Part shown: positions 8,645 through 17,339 of the stretch, in pieces
Numbering within the stretch: the first letter of the stretch is position 1
How the letters are laid out: each line of letters starts with the position of its first letter
Origin: Kitasatospora sp. Root107
GTDB lineage: Bacteria; Actinomycetota; Actinomycetes; Streptomycetales; Streptomycetaceae
Direction of reading: 5' to 3'
Length of the DNA: 52,572 nt
Assembly: GCF_001424875.1 (NCBI RefSeq)
Contig: NZ_LMCT01000038.1
Span: forward strand, 23,932-76,503
Notes under the pieces: generated by a model
What the model was told of the DNA's origin: nothing
What the model saw: the letters and a program-made list of their open reading frames with translations, nothing else
The model's database searches: none
Program-made: the position numbers and the translations under genes

Positions 8645-10483
8645 TCAGCCTTCGATCCGGTGGGTGCTCCAGAAGGAGGTCAGGTCAGTGCTGGTGGCTG
8701 CCTGGGCGGCGGCCTTGAACTTGGCAGTGGTGGAGATACCGTTCCAGTTCGCGGTGGTGTAGCTCTTCAGCAGGTCGGCCATCGCGGTGTCGCCGATCAG
8801 GCGGCGCAGGTCGTGCAGGGCGCACTTGCCGTAGCCGTAGACGACGGCGGAGTAGCGGGTGGAGTGGGCGTCCCAGTAGGCCATCGAGTTGGTGATCTTC
8901 TCGTCGGCGGAGGCCCAGGCGACGTTCTTCCAGCAGCCGGTGCCGTTCTTGCCGAGGGCGAGGTCGGTGGCGTAGTCGGTGAACGACTCGTCCAGCCAGG
9001 GGCTGGTGTACTCGTCGTCGCCGACGATGCCGTAGAACCACTGGTGGCCGATCTCGTGGGTCAGGGCGGTGTCGGATACCAGGTCGAGGACGAAACCGGG
9101 GTACTCCATGCCCCCGAACCAGAAGTTGTTGTCGATGACGGCGTCCAACTCGCCGTAGGGGTAGGCGCCGAAGCGGGCGGCGTGCGCGTCGACCGCGTTC
9201 TTGGCGGTGGTGAGCATGGCGCCGGCGTCGGCGGAGCTTATGCCGCTCACCGAGTAGAGGTTGATCCGGGTACCGGCGGCCGAGGTGCCACTGGTCTTCG
9301 TGAACGGACCGGCCGCCCAGGCGAAGTCGCGGACCTTGCTCGCGGTGGCCCGGGTGACGGTCCGTCCGGCGGAGCCGGCGGTGGCGGTGGAGGTGCCGGT
9401 GGCGGGGACCAGCAGGGTGTTCGGGTGGTCGAGGGTGACGTCGAAGTCGGAGGAGAGGCTGTAGAAGGACTCTCCGTTGTTGGTGTAGGGGTCGAGGTGC
9501 CAGCCGGCCGCGTCACGGACGGCGAGGACCGGTAGTGCGTTTCCGACGAAGTTGAACGCACCGTCGTGGCCGAACCGGTCGGCGCCGTTGGGCACGGTGA
9601 TGCCGAGGTCGAAGCCGATGGTGCTGCTCTGGCCCTGGGCCAGCGGAGCGGGCAGGGTGACCTTGAGGGCGGTGCAGTTGACGGACAGGCCCCCCGCGGT
9701 TCCGCCGGTGATGTTGGTGACGGTGATCGGCATGGAGGCGCAGCTGCCGTGCGCGTTGTCCCACAGCCGCAGGTAGACGTCGCTCAGCGCGGTCGCGGAG
9801 GTGTTCGTGAAGCGGACGCTTTCGTGGCCGTTCCAGACCGTGCCCGCTGAGTCGCTCGTCAGGCTGACCGTGTACGCCGGCGTTCCGGGGGTGCGGGTCG
9901 GGTCCGCCGTCGGTGTCGGCGTGGTGCTGCCGGAGGTGTTCAGCGCGATGTCGTCCAGCACGAAGCTGGTCTGCCGGCTGGAGTCTTCGGTGCCGCTGAA
10001 GGAGAGCGCGATGCTCTGCCCGGTGAAGGACGAGACGTCGAACGACTTCTGTACGTATCCGGTTCTGGCGTCCAAGTTGGACCAGGTGGCCAGGGTGGTG
10101 CCGCCGATCTTGGCGGTCAACCTGTCGTACGCGACCGAGGTGGTGGTCTCGGTGGTGTCGACATGCAGCCAGAGGGTGAGGGTGGCGGAGGTGCAGTCGG
10201 CGGGGAGGGCCAGGGTCTGCGACAGCGTGTCGGTATGGCTGCTGCCGTAACCGTTGAGCCAGGCGAACCGGGTGCCGCCGTGCGGGCTCTGCCCGCCATC
10301 GCTCGTGATCACTCCGCTGGACGCCGCCCACGGCGAAGTGCCGGACTCGAAGCCGCCGTTGGCGACCACCTGGGTGGTGGCGCAACCCGCGAGCGGCGTG
10401 GTGCCGCCGGCGGCCAGCGCAGTGGTTCCCGCCCCGGCGATCAGCGCGGCGGTGGTCATGAAGGGGAGGAGTGTGCCTCTCAT
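8645..10483 (-). CDS. Secreted M1-family zinc aminopeptidase with N-terminal accessory domain
   Basis: 612 residues. A signal peptide (about residues 1-25) is followed by a 150-residue jelly-roll-like domain (NGGFESGTSPWAASSG, then FVLDDIAL), a Thr/Pro linker (TPTPTADPTRTPGTP), an M1 beta-domain and the catalytic domain. The catalytic signature is complete: GGMEYPG replaces the usual GAMEN exopeptidase motif, HEIGH starts at residue 476, and the third zinc ligand Glu lies 19 residues after the second His (WLDE). It presumably trims peptides outside the cell. The N-terminal domain is strikingly similar to the C-terminal domain of the adjacent M4 peptidase (10616-12787). A GAGAGG ribosome site precedes the ATG. 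Confidence 0.9.
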   Translation of the reverse strand: MRGTLLPFMTTAALIAGAGTTALAAGGTTPLAGCATTQVVANGGFESGTSPWAASSGVITSDGGQSPHGGTRFAWLNGYGSSHTDTLSQTLALPADCTSATLTLWLHVDTTETTTSVAYDRLTAKIGGTTLATWSNLDARTGYVQKSFDVSSFTGQSIALSFSGTEDSSRQTSFVLDDIALNTSGSTTPTPTADPTRTPGTPAYTVSLTSDSAGTVWNGHESVRFTNTSATALSDVYLRLWDNAHGSCASMPITVTNITGGTAGGLSVNCTALKVTLPAPLAQGQSSTIGFDLGITVPNGADRFGHDGAFNFVGNALPVLAVRDAAGWHLDPYTNNGESFYSLSSDFDVTLDHPNTLLVPATGTSTATAGSAGRTVTRATASKVRDFAWAAGPFTKTSGTSAAGTRINLYSVSGISSADAGAMLTTAKNAVDAHAARFGAYPYGELDAVIDNNFWFGGMEYPGFVLDLVSDTALTHEIGHQWFYGIVGDDEYTSPWLDESFTDYATDLALGKNGTGCWKNVAWASADEKITNSMAYWDAHSTRYSAVVYGYGKCALHDLRRLIGDTAMADLLKSYTTANWNGISTTAKFKAAAQAATSTDLTSFWSTHRIEG

Positions 10484-10571
10484 TGCGTCCTCTCGGAGGT
10501 GGGGGCTTCCCTGTGCCGCTCCCGGTGGTCGGCGAGGAGCGTGGTGGGCGGCCCGGGTGTCGGCGTTGTGC

Positions 10572-10649
10572 CAGCCGGTGGTGACCGCGGTGTCGTCGAT
10601 CAGGGTGGGGCGGCCTCAGCCGGTGGTGACCGCGGTGTCGTCGATCAGG
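10572..10649. repeat. 33-bp direct repeat copying the 3' end of the M4 gene
   Basis: Bases 10617-10649 encode the last residues of the M4 peptidase (LIDDTAVTTG region). The same 33 bases recur at 10572-10604, 45 bp away in the M1-M4 gap. In the copy the stop codon is changed to a Trp codon. This is a scar of duplication or recombination at the end of the gene. Confidence 0.85.
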
Positions 10650-12787
10650 AAGCTGGTCCGGAGGGAGGAGTCCTCGGTGCCGGTGAACTTGATCGTGACG
10701 GTCTTGCCCTTGAAGGCCGACAGGTCGAGCGTGCGTTGGACGTATCCGGCGGTGGCGTCGGCGTTGGAGTAAGTGGTCAGGACGGTCGTGGTCGTGCCGT
10801 TGACGACCTGGACCTTGAGGGTGTCGTAGGCGGTGCTGCCGGTCTCAGCGGTGGTGATCTTGTTCCAGAAGGTGAGCTTGGGGGCCGAGGCGGTGGCCGG
10901 GATGGTCACCGACTGGGAGAGGGTGTCGGTGTGGGCGGAGCCGTAGCCGTTCAGCCAGGCGTAGTAGGAGCCGGTGCGCGGGGAGGCGTTGGTGTCGCTG
11001 GTGATGACGCCGGAGGACGCGCTCCAGGGGGCGGTGCCGGACTCGAAGCCGGGGTTGAGCAGCAGGTTGCCGCCCGGGGTCGGGGTGGGGCTGGGGGTCG
11101 GGGCAGCGCCGCCGCAGGTCGTGGCGGTCGGGGCGACGTTCACCGCGCTCCAGGCTTTCTCGACCGTGGCGCACTCGGTGCTGCCGGCGCCGTACAGGTC
11201 CCTGGCGGCCTTGACGGTGGCAGTGCGGGCACCCGGGTAGTCGGTGGCGGAGACCATGTAGGTCGACAGCGCGCGGTACCAGATCTTGGCGGACTTGTCG
11301 TTGCCGATGCCGACGACGGCCGTGCCGTCACAGGTCGGGCTGTTGCCCCACTGGGATTGGCCGGAGCCGACCGCGAGCAGGTAGAAGAGGTGGTTGCCCA
11401 CGCCCGACGAGTAGTGCGGGTTCAGGTTCTTGGTGCCGGCGGACCAGCAGTCGACCGACTTGCCGTCCTTGCTCGGCTTGTCCATCCAACGCAGCGGGGT
11501 GCCGTTGCCGTTGATGTCGATCTTCTCGCCGATGAGGTAGTCGGGGGCGTCCGCCGCGTTGTTGGCGTTGAACTCCACCATCGTGCCCATGATGTCGCTG
11601 GTGGCCTCGTTCAGGCCGCCGGCGTCGCCGTAGTAGACCAGTCCGGCGGTGGCGGCTGTGACGCCGTGGCTCATCTCGTGGCCGGCCACGTCGATCTCGG
11701 TGAACGGCTTGGAGCCCACGTCCCCGTCGCCGTAGATCATCGAGAAACTGTCGTCGTCCCAGCCGGCGTTGCCGTAGTTGGTGCCGTAGTGGACGAAGGA
11801 GCGGGCGCCGGCTCCGTTGTTCTTGATGCCGTTGCGGCCCAGCACGTTCTTGTAGAAGTCCCAGGTGGCCTGGATTCCGTAGTGGGCGTCGACGGCGACG
11901 GTGGCGCGGTCGGTGAGGGCGCCGTTGCCCCAGACGTTGTCGGCGTCGGCGAAGGCGATGCCCCAGCCGGCTGACGGGGTGTCATTGGTGGCGGTCTTGT
12001 TCTGGGCGTCGCGGGTCTCGCCGTTGCCGCGGTCGGGGTCGACGAGGGTGTAGGTGGTGCCGGAGCCGGTGGTGGAGAGGGTGACCTTGCCGGTCTGGTA
12101 GCCGTTGCCGGTGCCGGTGCCGGAGGAGGCGACCGCGGTTGCCGTGGTGTTGCCGGTGGCGGTTCCGCGGGCGTGCACGTTCTCGGGTAGGAAGGCCGAG
12201 TAGGCGTCCCAACTCTGGCCGGTGGCACCGGTTCTGGCATCCACCAGGACGTGCAGGTGGCTCGGCGACTGATCGTCGGCGGTGCCGTTGACGACGACCT
12301 CCCAGACCAGCTTGGGGTCGGTCCCGAGGGCGTCGACCTTCAGTGTGGCGGTGGTGGTCTTCCTGGTGCCCTTGAAGAGTTCGATGGCGGTGGCGATCGC
12401 CTGCTGGTCGGTGACTGAGGGGGTCACCGAGAGGCTGAGCGGGGCCTGGAGGTTGAGGGTGGTGGTGTCGAGCCGGCCGTCGGGGGCGGAGTGGACGATC
12501 ACGTCACCGCCCAGGACCGGCAGGCCCTGGTAGGTCCGGTCGAAGTGGACGTGCCGAGCGTTGTCGGCGTCCACCAGGGAACGGCGGGGCGTGAAGGTGT
12601 CGTGGGGACTGGCCCTGACCGCCTGGGGGTGGGCGGCAACCTGGGCGGCGGCATCTTGGGCGGCCTGGCTCGTGGAGACCTTGGGCTGCGGGGGGACGGC
12701 GGGTACGGCGGACGCGGTGACGCCGCCGGCTATCGCGAGGCCGGCGACCGAAAGAGCCAGCGAGCCGAGAAGAAAGGTGCGCTTCAT
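10616..12787 (-). CDS. Secreted M4-family (thermolysin-like) zinc metallopeptidase
   Basis: About 723 residues. A signal peptide (MKRTFLLGSLALSVAGLAIA) is followed by an FTP/PepSY-type propeptide, then the catalytic domain with HEMSH (first His at residue 370) and the third ligand Glu in NEATSDIMG. Next come a Pro/Thr linker and a C-terminal 145-residue jelly-roll-like domain (NPGFESGTAPWSASSG). It should digest extracellular protein after autoprocessing. Neither ATG 12787 nor the in-frame ATG 12814 has a clear ribosome site, so the start is uncertain; 12787 gives the best signal peptide. The accessory domain is shared with the neighbouring M1 enzyme, which points to recombination between them. 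Confidence 0.9.
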   Translation of the reverse strand: MKRTFLLGSLALSVAGLAIAGGVTASAVPAVPPQPKVSTSQAAQDAAAQVAAHPQAVRASPHDTFTPRRSLVDADNARHVHFDRTYQGLPVLGGDVIVHSAPDGRLDTTTLNLQAPLSLSVTPSVTDQQAIATAIELFKGTRKTTTATLKVDALGTDPKLVWEVVVNGTADDQSPSHLHVLVDARTGATGQSWDAYSAFLPENVHARGTATGNTTATAVASSGTGTGNGYQTGKVTLSTTGSGTTYTLVDPDRGNGETRDAQNKTATNDTPSAGWGIAFADADNVWGNGALTDRATVAVDAHYGIQATWDFYKNVLGRNGIKNNGAGARSFVHYGTNYGNAGWDDDSFSMIYGDGDVGSKPFTEIDVAGHEMSHGVTAATAGLVYYGDAGGLNEATSDIMGTMVEFNANNAADAPDYLIGEKIDINGNGTPLRWMDKPSKDGKSVDCWSAGTKNLNPHYSSGVGNHLFYLLAVGSGQSQWGNSPTCDGTAVVGIGNDKSAKIWYRALSTYMVSATDYPGARTATVKAARDLYGAGSTECATVEKAWSAVNVAPTATTCGGAAPTPSPTPTPGGNLLLNPGFESGTAPWSASSGVITSDTNASPRTGSYYAWLNGYGSAHTDTLSQSVTIPATASAPKLTFWNKITTAETGSTAYDTLKVQVVNGTTTTVLTTYSNADATAGYVQRTLDLSAFKGKTVTIKFTGTEDSSLRTSFLIDDTAVTTG

Positions 12788-12952
12788 GACGCCGCAGCGT
12801 GGCGGTGTATTCATGCGCGCGTCAATGCATAAGCGGGGACTGGGAAACCAGCGAGGGCGGTGCTCTTGGTTCCTGTGTCCTGGCCGGGTGTTTAGTTCAT
12901 CAGCGTGACCTGGGATTTTATATCCCGAGCCGGCAAGGCGACATGATAGACA

Positions 12953-12968
12953 TGTGACGCACATCACA
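12953..12968. promoter_or_regulatory. Perfect CRP-type palindrome TGTGACGCACATCACA
   Basis: It matches TGTGA-N6-TCACA exactly, and the symmetry extends to 20 bp (CATGTGA...TCACATG). It lies about 165 bp upstream of the M4 peptidase start and is the most conspicuous signal in the 771-bp gap 12788-13558. Streptomycete Crp binds a similar sequence. An AT-rich GGGATTTTATATCCC inverted repeat lies between it and the peptidase gene and may include the -10 region. Confidence 0.5.
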
Positions 12969-13475
12969 TGGAGAGGATTGTGGGCTGGGCGAACCATTCG
13001 GAATGCTGTCCTGGGACTCCCTCCCTCGGTATTGACAAGGAGTTCGCGGGCTGGTTTCGACACTCTGCTGATGAACCTGGACCCTCCTGAGCACGCAGGC
13101 AAGGGCGTCTGTGCTTCCGGGTGGGATGCCCCGAAGCTTCGGTTCTGCAGCCGTTTTGGCAATCCTTATGGATTCCTCTGCTGACCGGCTGCGAAATTAA
13201 GCCCGAAGTCCGCAGATCGAGCTGCCACGAGCACAAATTCTGTCCGCAGGTGACGAGGAGAAGGTGTGCCAGGGTCTTCCGACGAGAGGTGGTGAATTGC
13301 CACGCCACCTGTACCCGCGCAAGCCTCCGCCTTCGACCATCCGGCCTGGGTCCCGGTCACCGTTGCGCACACCTCGGCGTTCCGGTGAGCGAGTGCGGCG
13401 CATACGCGAGCATTGGACAGTACGGACCTGGTCGGTCTTGCCGGCGGATCGCCGGCCACCACGCCTTCCACCTGG

Positions 13476-13504
13476 TGACGACGGATGCGAGGGTTGAATA
13501 GAGT
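13476..13504 (+). promoter_or_regulatory. Possible promoter of the GntR/LacI regulator
   Basis: TGACGA (13476-13481), 17 bases, then TAGAGT (13499-13504), 55 bases before the start codon. The -35 is weak. There is no GATC motif here, unlike the promoters of the enzyme genes. Confidence 0.35.
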
Positions 13505-13558
13505 TCGGCCGTCCGGCCGGGCGGTCACCGAGTGGCGCGACAACCATCGAGGTAGTGC

Positions 13559-14692
13559 ATGAGTGGTGAGGGGCCGATCAGTTCGCGGGAGCTGAAGTTC
13601 CGGGCGCTCGCCGCGGACCTTCGCCGCAACATCACCGACGGCACCTGGCCCGTCGGCAGCAAACTGCCCACCGACGAGTCGCTGGCCGCCGAGTCCGGGA
13701 TGTCGATCTCCACGGTTCGCCGGGCCTACGACGAACTGGTGGGAGCCGGGCTGGTGGAGCGCCGGCAGGGCGCGGGCACATTCGTCACCACCCGGGTGCC
13801 GCCCTCACCCCAGCGGCAGATCGTCGTCGGCGTCGTCGTGCCGACCACGACGCTGTACTTCCCCCGGGTGGTACGCGGCATCGAGGCGACCCTGGGCGCC
13901 GCACGGGCCCGCACCGTCCTGGCCTGCTCGGACTACGACCTGCACACGGAGAATGCGGCCATCGAGGAGCTGATCACCGGCGGAGTGTCCGGCCTGCTGC
14001 TGGTCCCGTCCCTGCACGAGCTGGCCGATCCCATCGCACGCGGTGAGGAACTGCGCCGCCTGCCGGTCCCGGTCGTCCTGGTCGAACGGAGACTGGCCGC
14101 CGCGGGGCCCGCAGACACGATGGAATACGTCTGCACCAACCACGAAGCCGGCGCCTACGAGGCGGTACGCCACCTGCACGATCTCGGTCACAGCCGGATC
14201 GGCCTGCTGTTGCGCACCGACGGCCCCACCGCCGGTGCGATCGTCTCCGGCTACGAGTGGGCGCGCACCGCGTTCGGCCTGCCCGCAGTGCCACGGCAGG
14301 AGGACCGCCTGGCGGCCTGGACATCGGAACGGGCCGACGAGGCGCTCCGCGCGGTCCGCGCGGCCAAGGCCACCGCCGTCCTGTGCTTCGGCGAGCTGGA
14401 GGCGCTCACCTTCCTCGGCGCGACGGCCAGGGCCGGCCTGTCGGTGCCCGGCGACCTGGCACTGGTGGCCTACGACAACGAGCTCGGCGAGACCGCGCCG
14501 GTCCCGCTGACCTCCGTCTCACCGCCCAAGTTCCAGATCGGCCAGCTCGCCGCCCGCGTGCTGCTGCAGCGCCTGCGGTTCGGCGAGGCCTTCCCCGTGC
14601 ACCAGATCCGGCTGCGCCCGCGCCTTGTGGTCCGTGCCTCCTGCGGCGGCCGAGGCGGATCGGCCGACACCGACACACCGCCGGTGCTCTAG
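13559..14692 (+). CDS. GntR-HTH / LacI-type sensor hybrid regulator
   Basis: 377 residues. The N-terminal 75 residues form a GntR winged helix (LPTDESLAAESGMSISTVRRAYDEL, then GAGTFV). The remainder is a periplasmic-binding-protein-like sugar sensor of the LacI/GalR group (GVVVPTTTLYF; GHSRIGLLL; LALVAYDNELG). The combination is that of AraR-like repressors, which leave DNA when a sugar binds. It sits immediately upstream of GH27-2 and is the likely local regulator of it, acting in the cytoplasm. The start is ATG 13559 with GAGGT upstream. It is one of four sugar-type regulators in the island, two of which instead carry a DeoR-type HTH on the same sensor fold. Confidence 0.85.
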   Translation: MSGEGPISSRELKFRALAADLRRNITDGTWPVGSKLPTDESLAAESGMSISTVRRAYDELVGAGLVERRQGAGTFVTTRVPPSPQRQIVVGVVVPTTTLYFPRVVRGIEATLGAARARTVLACSDYDLHTENAAIEELITGGVSGLLLVPSLHELADPIARGEELRRLPVPVVLVERRLAAAGPADTMEYVCTNHEAGAYEAVRHLHDLGHSRIGLLLRTDGPTAGAIVSGYEWARTAFGLPAVPRQEDRLAAWTSERADEALRAVRAAKATAVLCFGELEALTFLGATARAGLSVPGDLALVAYDNELGETAPVPLTSVSPPKFQIGQLAARVLLQRLRFGEAFPVHQIRLRPRLVVRASCGGRGGSADTDTPPVL

Positions 14693-14709
14693 CTCCACCC
14701 GTGCGTGCA

Positions 14710-14729
14710 CTGCGGGCGCCCGCCCGCAG
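14710..14729 (+). terminator. Short hairpin after the GntR/LacI regulator
   Basis: An 8-bp perfect stem (CTGCGGGC / GCCCGCAG) with a 4-base loop, 17 bases after the stop codon, followed by more GC-rich dyads. Confidence 0.45.
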
Positions 14730-14926
14730 CCCCGGCCGACCGGCCGCGCTCCGGCCCGCCGGGGCAGGTGCCCAACGAGACGTAATGGCAGCTGAGTTGA
14801 CCGGCGGGGCGGCAGAGCCACCCGCCCGCGCCGCGCCCGTCCTGCGGCAACGTCGCCCGATCCGCAACCCGGGGGAAGGGCCGCAGCAACGCGCCGGTAG
14901 GAGCGAAGGATTCGGTGAGGACTTTC

Positions 14927-14956
14927 TTGACCCTCATCTGGCGCGGTAGTGATACT
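14927..14956 (+). promoter_or_regulatory. Promoter of GH27-2, related to the GH79 promoter
   Basis: TTGACC (14927-14932), an 18-base spacer, then GATACT (14951-14956). The flanks from 14901 to about 15028 are a diverged copy of the GH79 upstream region. The expected GATC after the -35 has become CATC. The 377-bp gap 14693-15069 holds nothing else that I can see. Confidence 0.65.
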
Positions 14957-15069
14957 GCGGCGCACATCACACCAGTCATCGCGCCGGGCCGACCCCCACC
15001 CTTCCGCGTCAGGCCCCGTCTCGGCGATCGCCGAGCCCCGCGCTTCCCCCGCTCGACCAGGAGAACCAC

Positions 15070-16965
15070 ATGCCTCCCACCAAGCGCATCGCCGCACTCG
15101 CCATGGGGGTGATGGTCGCCGCGTCGACCGTCCTGACCGTGGTGAACACGACACCGGCAGTCGCCGTGTCCGCGCCCGACAACATCGCGGACCACACCCT
15201 CCAGGCCACCCCGCCGATGGTGATCCGTCCCGGTTCGTGGCGGGAGACCAACGAGATCCTGGTCAAGCAGGACGCGGACGCGCTGGTGTCGACCGGCCTG
15301 GCTGCCAAGGGCTGGAACGTCGTCGCCATCGACGACGACTGGATGATCAAGGCCAACGGCCAGGACTGGGACGGCACTCAGATCGTGCCCTCCTCCCAGA
15401 AGGGCCGCGACCTCGACGGCAACTTCATCGCCTCCCCCAGCAAGTACCCGAACGGCATCAAGTCGCTCATCGAGTACGTGCACGGCAAGGGCCTCAAGTT
15501 CGGCATCTACAACGACGCCGGCACCCTGACCTGCGACGGCGGCGCCGGCAGCTACGGACACTTCGCGCAGGACGCGGACTACTTCGCGAGCCTGGGCGTC
15601 AACTACATCAAGTCGGACTACTGCTACAACTACGACAACACCTCGAACGGCTGGCCGCTGACCACCGACCACGACGCCGACATCGCGGTCGCCGCCTACC
15701 GCGAGTTCGCCGACGGGATCAAGGCGGCGAACACCAAGTACGGCACCAGGATGGTGCTCAACGCCTCCGCGCCGGCCTACTTCAACTGGCACAGCGACGC
15801 CACCGGCACCGATGCCTACAAGAAGGTCGTGGCCGGAATGGCCACCAGCGCGCAGGCCTGGCGCGCCGGTGTGGACACCGGTGGCACCTGGACCGCCAGC
15901 CTCAGCCAGCTCGAGCAGGGTGAGGGCGCCCGCCAGTTCGCGAAGGCCGGCCACTTCAACGACCTGGACCAGCTCAGCTTCGGCAAGGGCACCATGACCA
16001 GGGCGCAGGAGCAGGCCCAGTTCAGCATGTGGGCGATGGTCAACTCCCCGCTGAACATCAAGCTCAAGGGCACCGCTGCGTTCACCGCGAACATCGTGGC
16101 CGACGCCGGCAACACCGACGTCATCGCGATCAACCAGGACCGCCTCGGCGTGCAGGGCCGGCGCATCTCCACCAGCACCGACGCCGACGTCTACGCCAAG
16201 CCGCTGGCCAACGGCGACTTCGCCGTCACCCTGCTGAACAAGAACACCACCACCGCCAGGACCATCAGCACCACCGGCTCCGCAGTCGGCACCTCCGCCA
16301 CCGCCCTGACGCTCAAGAACCTGTGGACGAAGGCCACCAGCACCAGCACCGGAACCATCTCCGCGTCCGTTCCCGCCGGCAGCGCCGTCGTCTACCGGAT
16401 CACGCCGGGCACCACCTTCACCGGCTGGACCAAGGCCCGCAACGCCACCGCGATCAGCGACGGCGACTCGGCCACCGCCGGCTGCTTCGACAACGCCTGC
16501 GACAGCTACTCCTCCGACAGACTCGCCGCGGCCGGCGTCGACCGCGGCGAGGTCCTCAGCGTCGGCGGCAGCGCCTTCCAGTGGCCCGGCGTGGGCTCGG
16601 GCGAGCTCGACAACATCGTCGCCAAGGGGCAGACCATCAACCACGTGGTCGGCACGAAGCTCGCCTTCCTCGGCTCCTCCAGCGGCGGCGACACCTCCGG
16701 CACGCTGACGGTCAACTACACCGACGGGACCAGCAGCACCACCACCCTCGGCTTCCCCAACTGGGTCACCTCGAACCCGACCGCGTTCGGCTGCTCCACC
16801 GCCGTCACCACCACCGGCCGCAACAGCCCCACCGGCCCGGACCAGCCCACCACCAACTACGTCGTCTCCTACTGCCCGGTGAGTGTCACGGCGGGCAAGA
16901 CCATCAAGTCCTTCACCCTTCCCGACAAGCCGGCGCTGCACATCTTCTCCGTGAACGCGAGCTGA
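15070..16965 (+). CDS. Secreted GH27 glycosidase 2
   Basis: 631 residues. A signal peptide (AALAMGVMVAASTVLTVV, cleaved after about residue 32) is followed by the GH27 barrel, with the nucleophile Asp at residue 183 in YIKSDYC and the likely acid/base Asp at residue 269 in WRAGVDTGG. The C-terminal module (NYTDGTSS, NWVTSNPTAFGC) matches that of GH27-1. The two proteins are paralogues with the same layout but diverged barrels, so they may act on different linkages or residues. CCAGGAG precedes the ATG by six bases. A terminator follows at 16985. Specificity (galactose, N-acetylgalactosamine or arabinopyranose) cannot be assigned. Confidence 0.88.
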   Translation: MPPTKRIAALAMGVMVAASTVLTVVNTTPAVAVSAPDNIADHTLQATPPMVIRPGSWRETNEILVKQDADALVSTGLAAKGWNVVAIDDDWMIKANGQDWDGTQIVPSSQKGRDLDGNFIASPSKYPNGIKSLIEYVHGKGLKFGIYNDAGTLTCDGGAGSYGHFAQDADYFASLGVNYIKSDYCYNYDNTSNGWPLTTDHDADIAVAAYREFADGIKAANTKYGTRMVLNASAPAYFNWHSDATGTDAYKKVVAGMATSAQAWRAGVDTGGTWTASLSQLEQGEGARQFAKAGHFNDLDQLSFGKGTMTRAQEQAQFSMWAMVNSPLNIKLKGTAAFTANIVADAGNTDVIAINQDRLGVQGRRISTSTDADVYAKPLANGDFAVTLLNKNTTTARTISTTGSAVGTSATALTLKNLWTKATSTSTGTISASVPAGSAVVYRITPGTTFTGWTKARNATAISDGDSATAGCFDNACDSYSSDRLAAAGVDRGEVLSVGGSAFQWPGVGSGELDNIVAKGQTINHVVGTKLAFLGSSSGGDTSGTLTVNYTDGTSSTTTLGFPNWVTSNPTAFGCSTAVTTTGRNSPTGPDQPTTNYVVSYCPVSVTAGKTIKSFTLPDKPALHIFSVNAS

Positions 16966-16984
16966 CAGGTCCGAGGCCCAGACC

Positions 16985-17016
16985 GGGGCGGCCCGTCCAC
17001 TGTGACGGGCCGCCCC
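16985..17016 (+). terminator. Hairpin terminator after GH27-2
   Basis: A perfect 13-bp inverted repeat (16985-16997 and 17004-17016) with a 6-base loop, 19 bases after the stop codon. Confidence 0.85.
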
Positions 17017-17027
17017 CGCCTGTCTTT

Positions 17028-17114
17028 GATCGCAGATCGAATCACCCACCCATGTGATCATTCGATCTGAATAGGCCATTTGGTATTGACGAGATCAGAT
17101 GGTCTACCTAATGT
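17028..17114 (+). promoter_or_regulatory. Promoter and GATC operator cluster of the aminosugar operon
   Basis: TTGACG (17086-17091), a 17-base spacer, then TAATGT (17109-17114). GATC occurs at 17028, 17035, 17056, 17064 and 17093; the 17056 and 17064 copies form GATCATTCGATC, the N4-spaced form. The 17093 copy starts one base after the -35, so a bound regulator would block RNA polymerase. The predicted transcription start (about 17121) falls on the ATG of a small ORF. Confidence 0.6.
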
Positions 17115-17120
17115 GGGGTC

Positions 17121-17234
17121 ATGCCTACCGGTTCCGGTGGGCTCGGGCTCTCCGCCTGGATCCTGCACTCGTTCGCCTACCGGCCCGCCACCGAGGAATC
17201 CGTACCCTCCGGCACCGCCGCGGCCCTCCTGTGA
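17121..17234 (+). CDS. Candidate leaderless small protein (37 residues)
   Basis: The ATG lies seven bases after the -10 TAATGT, so transcript and coding sequence would start together; leaderless genes are common in actinobacteria. About 32 of 37 codons end in G or C, which is coding-like. The peptide (MPTGSGGLGLSAWILHSF...) has no family that I recognise and no clear membrane segment. It is the first reading frame of the aminosugar operon, 105 bases before the anti-sigma-type gene. It could be a regulatory leader peptide, a small protein, or the remnant of a longer gene. Confidence 0.4.
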   Translation: MPTGSGGLGLSAWILHSFAYRPATEESVPSGTAAALL

Positions 17235-17339
17235 GTCCGACCGAGCGTGAAGCGACGCTGCGAGGTCAGCGCGGACTCCAGCTCGTCTTCGCTTTCCGCA
17301 GCCCGGCTGGTCAACCGCCGGGGCGTGAAGGAGCTTCAC

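Noticed and set aside
10163..11974. A long plus-strand frame across the M1/M4 genes
   Set aside because: It overlaps two well-supported peptidase genes and reads as low-complexity shadow sequence.
13121..13501. Reading frames in the gap before the GntR/LacI regulator
   Set aside because: There is no GC3 bias, no ribosome site and no recognisable protein; the translation is Cys/Arg-rich on several frames at once.
14689..17079. A very long antisense reading frame opposite GH27-2
   Set aside because: It lacks codon logic and has no recognisable domain (Val/Gly/Arg-rich low-complexity translation). It is a by-product of GC-rich third positions on the real strand.
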